The position numbers and the translations under genes are program-made. 8,239 nucleotides of DNA, taken from contig JAHWYA010000057.1 in the NCBI GenBank assembly GCA_020028115.1, positions 1-8,239 of the forward strand, read 5' to 3'. The notes below the pieces were generated by a model. That model was given only the letters and a program-made list of their open reading frames with translations. It did no database searches and was not told the origin of the DNA. Within the stretch, counting starts at the first letter, position 1. Every line of letters starts with the position of its first letter. The stretch is from Anaeromyxobacter sp. (GTDB lineage Bacteria > Myxococcota > Myxococcia > Myxococcales > Anaeromyxobacteraceae). Positions 4,752 through 8,239 of the stretch are shown here, in pieces.

Positions 4752-7700
4752 ATGCTCACCCGGACCATCGACTGGTCGCTCCGGCACCGCTGGTTCGTGC
4801 TGGGCGCAGCGGCGGCGGTCGTCGGGATGGGCGTGCTCGCGTTCCGCGACCTGCCCATCGACGCGTTTCCGGACACCACCCCCACGCAGGTCCAGGTGAA
4901 CGCCGGCGCGCCGGCGCTCACGCCCGAGGAGGTCGAGCAGCAACTCACGATCCCGATCGAGAACGCGCTCGCCGGCCTCCCCAGGGTCGAGGAGCTCCGG
5001 TCCATCTCCAAGTTCGGCCTCTCGCAGGTGACGCTGCGGTTCGCGGACGGGACCGACGTCTGGTTCGCGCGCCAGCAGGTCGCCGAGCGGATCGGACGCG
5101 TCGAGCTGCCCGCCGGCGTCGCCCGCCCGACGCTCGGTCCGGTCGCGACCGGCCTCGGAGAGGTCTTCCACTACGTCGTGAAGAGCGAGACGCGGAGCCT
5201 CGAGGAGCTCCGCACGCTGCACGACTACGTCATCGCGCCCCAGCTCCGGAGCGTGCAGGGCGTCGCCGAGGTGAACGCCTGGGGCGGGACGGAGAAGCAG
5301 TGGCACGTCGTCGCCGACCCGCGACGGCTCCAGCAGTTCGATCTCTCTCTCGGCGACCTCTACCGCGCGCTCGAGGCCAACAACGCGAACGTCGGCGGCG
5401 GGGTCGTCGAGCGCGGGGGGAGCGCGACGCTCGTCGTCGGCGTGGGCGCGCTCGACGGCGGCCGCGCGATCGAGGAGGTGGTCGTCGCGGCGCGGCGCGG
5501 CGTGCCGGTCCGGGTGCGGGACGTCGCCCAGGTGCAGGTCGGGCACGAGATCCGGCGGGGCGCGACGACGGCCGACGGAGAGGGCGAGGCCATCCTGGGC
5601 CTCGGCTTCATGCTCGTCGGCGAGAACAGCCACTCCGTCACCGCTGCGCTCGCGAAGCGCCTCGCCGAGGTGAAGCCCCGGATGCCGGCCGACGTCCAGG
5701 TCGAGCCGGTCTACGAACGGACGGAGCTCGTGGACCTCGTCCTGCGGACGGTGAGGACGAACCTGCTCGAGGGGGCGCTCCTCGTCGTCGCGATCCTGTT
5801 CGTGTTCCTGGGGAGCGTCCGCGCAGGCCTCATCGTCGCGGCCGCGATCCCTCTGTCGATGCTGTTCGCGTTCGACGCCATGACCCGCTTCGGGATCGCT
5901 GGGACGCTCATGTCCCTCGGCGCCATCGACTTCGGCCTCGTCGTCGACAGCTCGGTCATCCTCGTCGAGAACGCGGAGCGGCGCCTCTCGGACCCGACCG
6001 ATCAGCGGTCGGTGCTCGAGACCGTCCGCGATGCCGCGGTGGAGGTGCGGAAGCCCACGCTGTTCGGCGAGCTCATCATCATGATCGTCTACCTGCCGAT
6101 CCTCGCGCTCGAGGGGGTCGAGGGGAAGATGTTCCGCCCCATGGCGCTCACCGTGATCTTCGCGCTCGTCGGCTCGATGCTCGTGTCGATGACGGTGATG
6201 CCGGTGCTCGCGTCGCTGGCGCTGCGTCGCGGCGTAGGCCGGGGGGTGCACCGGGAGCCCCGGCTCCTCGGCTGGCTGAAGGCGCGCTACCGCCCCGTCC
6301 TCCAGTGGGCGCTCGGCCACGTGAAGCTCGTGCTCGGTGGCGCGGCGCTCGTCGTGCTCCTCGGGGCTGCGCTCGCCACCCGGCTCGGGAGCGAGTTCAT
6401 CCCGCGCCTCAACGAGGGGACCGTCGTCATCAACACGGTGAGGCTCGCCGAGGTCTCGCTCTCCGAGTCGCTGCGGTACGGCGACCGGATCGAGAAGGTC
6501 CTCCTCGCGAAGTTCCCGGACGAGGTGAAGCGCGTCTGGTCCCGGACCGGGACGGCCGAGGTCGCCACCGACCCCATGGGCCTCGAGCTCACGGACATCT
6601 TCGTCACGCTGCAGCCGCGCGACCGCTGGAGGCGAGCGGAGACCCAGGACGAGCTCGCGGCGGAGATGAAGGCGGAGCTCGAGGACATGCCGGGAATGCG
6701 CATGTCGTTCCTGCAACCCATCGAGATGCGCGTGAACGAGATGATCGCGGGGGTGCGGAGCGACGTCGGGGTCAAGGTGTTCGGGGAGGACCTCGACGTC
6801 CTCAAGGCCACAGCGCGCGAGATCGAGTCGGTCGTGCGCCAGATCCCCGGGGCGGCGGACGTGACCGTGGAGCAGGTCACGGGCCAGCCCGTGCTCCGGG
6901 TCGCCGTGGACCGCGCCGCGATCGGCAGGCACGGGATCGCCGCGCGCGACGTGCTCGACGTCGTCGAGGCGCTCGGGACCCGCATCACCGGCCAGGTTCG
7001 CGAGGGCGAGCGGCGGTTCGAGCTCGCGGTGCGGCTGCGCGACGAGTACCGGGACGATCCGGTGAAGCTCGCCGGCATCGCGGTCCGCACGCCCACCGGC
7101 GACCGCGTCCCCCTCGGCCGGCTCACGACGATCCGCGAGGTCTCGGGACCGACGACGATCCAGCGTGAATGGGCGAAGCGACGGCTCGTCGTCCAGGCCA
7201 ACGTCCGCGGGCGCGACCTCGGGAGCTTCGTGGACGAGGTCCGCCGCCGCATCGACGCGCAGATCGAGCTCCCCGCAGGGTACTTCGTCCGGTACGGGGG
7301 GCAGTTCGAGAACCTCGAGCGCGCGCGGCGCCGCCTCATGGTCGTCGTCCCGCTCGCGCTCGCCCTGATCTTCGGGCTCCTGTACCTCACCTACCGGCGC
7401 GTCCTCGACAGCCTCCGGATCTTCGCGGGCGTACCGTTCGCGATGGTGGGGGGCGTCCTCGCGCTGGTCGTTCGCGGACTCCCTTTCTCCATCTCCGCCG
7501 CGGTGGGGTTCATCGCGGTGTCCGGCGTCTCGGTCCTCGGCGACATGGTCCTCGTCTCGAGGGTCCGCCAGCTCCTCGCCCGCGGCGTCCCGCTCGGGGA
7601 GGCGATCCGCGACGCCGCGCTCTCGCGGCTGCGGCCCGTGCTCATGACCGCCGCGGTCGCGGCGCTCGGGTTCGTGCCGATGGCCCTCAACACCGGGGTC

Positions 7701-7883
7701 GGGGCGGAGGTGCAGCGACCGCTCGCCACCGTCGTCATCGGCGGCGTGCTCTCGTCCACGCTGCTCACCCTGCTCGTGCTCCCGGTGCTGTACGCGGCGT
7801 TCGGCGGCGGGCAGCAGGGTCTCGAGGTCGTGCCCCGGTCCACCGGCGCGCGCCCGGAGGAGGAAGCAGATGCCGTTCCGTGA
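4752..7883 (+). CDS. czcA: Heavy-metal RND efflux pump, CzcA/CusA family
   Basis: The product has 1043 residues, normal for HME-RND proton antiporters that export metal ions from periplasm or cytoplasm. ATG 4752 directly follows the adaptor stop and has GGAGAAGAAG upstream. The order is TM1 (about 12-31), DLPIDAFPDTTPTQVQV, the first porter region, TM2-6 (about 340-490), TM7 (about 525-545), the second porter region, and TM8-12 (about 862-1025). In TM4, DFGLVVDSSVILVEN places Asp393, Asp399 and Glu406 with exactly the spacing of the CzcA proton-relay triad Asp402/Asp408/Glu415. That differs from the single-Asp pattern of Cu/Ag CusA pumps and points to divalent ions such as Zn, Co or Cd. DSS replaces the more usual DGA. 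The periplasmic PIEMRVNEMIAGVRSDVGVKVFG also resembles CzcA, and the preceding stretch is Met-rich (Met646, 649, 651, 659, 664). The symbol reflects family, not a proven substrate. The end overlaps the next gene by 14 bp. Confidence 0.95.
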   Translation: MLTRTIDWSLRHRWFVLGAAAAVVGMGVLAFRDLPIDAFPDTTPTQVQVNAGAPALTPEEVEQQLTIPIENALAGLPRVEELRSISKFGLSQVTLRFADGTDVWFARQQVAERIGRVELPAGVARPTLGPVATGLGEVFHYVVKSETRSLEELRTLHDYVIAPQLRSVQGVAEVNAWGGTEKQWHVVADPRRLQQFDLSLGDLYRALEANNANVGGGVVERGGSATLVVGVGALDGGRAIEEVVVAARRGVPVRVRDVAQVQVGHEIRRGATTADGEGEAILGLGFMLVGENSHSVTAALAKRLAEVKPRMPADVQVEPVYERTELVDLVLRTVRTNLLEGALLVVAILFVFLGSVRAGLIVAAAIPLSMLFAFDAMTRFGIAGTLMSLGAIDFGLVVDSSVILVENAERRLSDPTDQRSVLETVRDAAVEVRKPTLFGELIIMIVYLPILALEGVEGKMFRPMALTVIFALVGSMLVSMTVMPVLASLALRRGVGRGVHREPRLLGWLKARYRPVLQWALGHVKLVLGGAALVVLLGAALATRLGSEFIPRLNEGTVVINTVRLAEVSLSESLRYGDRIEKVLLAKFPDEVKRVWSRTGTAEVATDPMGLELTDIFVTLQPRDRWRRAETQDELAAEMKAELEDMPGMRMSFLQPIEMRVNEMIAGVRSDVGVKVFGEDLDVLKATAREIESVVRQIPGAADVTVEQVTGQPVLRVAVDRAAIGRHGIAARDVLDVVEALGTRITGQVREGERRFELAVRLRDEYRDDPVKLAGIAVRTPTGDRVPLGRLTTIREVSGPTTIQREWAKRRLVVQANVRGRDLGSFVDEVRRRIDAQIELPAGYFVRYGGQFENLERARRRLMVVVPLALALIFGLLYLTYRRVLDSLRIFAGVPFAMVGGVLALVVRGLPFSISAAVGFIAVSGVSVLGDMVLVSRVRQLLARGVPLGEAIRDAALSRLRPVLMTAAVAALGFVPMALNTGVGAEVQRPLATVVIGGVLSSTLLTLLVLPVLYAAFGGGQQGLEVVPRSTGARPEEEADAVP

Positions 7884-8239
7884 CCTCGTGGTGCTGGCGC
7901 TCCTTGCCGGGAGCGCGGCGCCCGCGCGCGCGGCGCCGCCGCTCACCCTCCCCGCAGCCGTCGAACGCGCGCTCGCGCAGAACGCCGACGTCCGCGCGGC
8001 GGAGGCGGAGGTCCGGGCGGCGAGGGCCCGGCTCGAGGGCGCGTCGACCTTGCTCGCCTCGAACCCCGAGTTGTCGGCGGCGGCCGGTCCCCGCGAGACC
8101 GGTGGCCGGCGGACCCTCGACTACGAGGTCGCGCTCACGCAGCGGGTCGAGATCGCCGGCCAGCGCGGCGCGCGCGTGGCGGCGGCCCGCGCCGCCGCCG
8201 GAGCGGCGGACGCTCGGCTCGCGTCCACCAGGGGACGCG
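7870..8239 (+). CDS. Outer membrane efflux channel (TolC/CzcC family), N-terminal part
   Basis: The frame runs open from ATG 7870 to the window end, giving the first 123 residues of what should be a protein of about 400-450. A strong purine-rich ribosome site (GGAGGAGGAAG) lies just before the ATG, inside the end of the pump gene, so translation is coupled. Residues 1-21 are a signal peptide (hydrophobic LVVLALLAGSAAPARA, cleavage at ARA or one residue later). LTLPAAVERALAQNADVRAA is the usual opening of outer membrane efflux proteins; then come an Ala/Arg/Glu-rich helix, the NPELS motif, and VALTQRVEIAGQRGARVAAARA, whose GQR turn is typical of CzcC-like channels. It should form the trimeric outer-membrane duct of the complex with the pump and adaptor. 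No lipobox Cys is seen, so the mature N-terminus is not lipidated. Confidence 0.9.
   Translation, partial: MPFRDLVVLALLAGSAAPARAAPPLTLPAAVERALAQNADVRAAEAEVRAARARLEGASTLLASNPELSAAAGPRETGGRRTLDYEVALTQRVEIAGQRGARVAAARAAAGAADARLASTRGR

Noticed and set aside
4724..7168. A long second open frame on the + strand inside the pump gene
   Set aside because: The product is Arg/Gly/Ala-rich with no domains and sits entirely over the CzcA-like gene, which has clear family motifs; it is a frame shadow.
2961..7946. A very long open frame on the minus strand (over 1600 codons) opposite the adaptor and pump genes
   Set aside because: Its translation is low-complexity, rich in Arg, Asp, Glu and His, with no recognisable domain. 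It is the expected antisense shadow of GC-rich codons in the real + strand genes.
1..8239. Mobile elements, CRISPR arrays, tRNA or rRNA genes
   Set aside because: No transposase-like coding, terminal inverted repeats, regularly spaced short repeats outside the protein modules, or RNA-gene-like sequence were seen.

Overview
The window comes from a very GC-rich bacterium whose codons nearly all end in G or C. Gene content (a DSD1-type PLP enzyme, a two-domain ChrA, a large heavy-metal RND efflux operon) and codon style look most like a deltaproteobacterium/Myxococcota such as Anaeromyxobacter. That assignment is inference from composition and protein style; no taxonomic marker is present. All supported genes are on the + strand and tightly packed.

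Layout: (1) 1-540, the C-terminal part of a D-threonine aldolase/D-serine dehydratase-like PLP enzyme, cut by the window edge. (2) A 58-bp gap with a weak promoter candidate. (3) 599-1888, a full-length two-domain chromate transporter (chrA). (4) 1930-2463, a thioredoxin-fold lipoprotein with a CPPC active site. (5) 2480-2779, a 99-residue exported Cys-rich protein of unknown function. (6) A 110-bp gap holding a perfect 8-bp stem-loop just before a ribosome binding site. (7) 2890-3171, a 93-residue exported protein with two CxH/CxxH...CxxC modules. (8) 3168-4751, an RND periplasmic adaptor lipoprotein whose N-terminus carries four copies of the same module. (9) 4752-7883, a CzcA/CusA-type heavy-metal RND pump. 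(10) 7870-8239, the start of the TolC/CzcC-like outer membrane channel, cut by the window end.

Genes 7 to 10 overlap or abut (4-bp overlap, direct abutment, 14-bp overlap) and form a CBA-type tripartite metal efflux operon. The preceding genes (chrA, the CPPC lipoprotein and the Cys-rich protein) are probably co-transcribed with it, giving a metal/oxyanion resistance cluster. The most interesting element is the repeated Cys/His module, C-x(1-2)-H-x6-C-x2-C-[NH]-P. It occurs as a free periplasmic two-module protein and, as four modules, fused to the membrane-fusion adaptor of the next gene. The two-module stretch aligns to the first two adaptor modules over 45 residues without gaps (29 identical). 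A plausible model is that the free protein captures a thiophilic metal and passes it to the adaptor modules, which feed the pump, while the CPPC lipoprotein keeps the thiols reduced. That model is inference. No regulator gene, mobile element, CRISPR array or RNA gene was seen.
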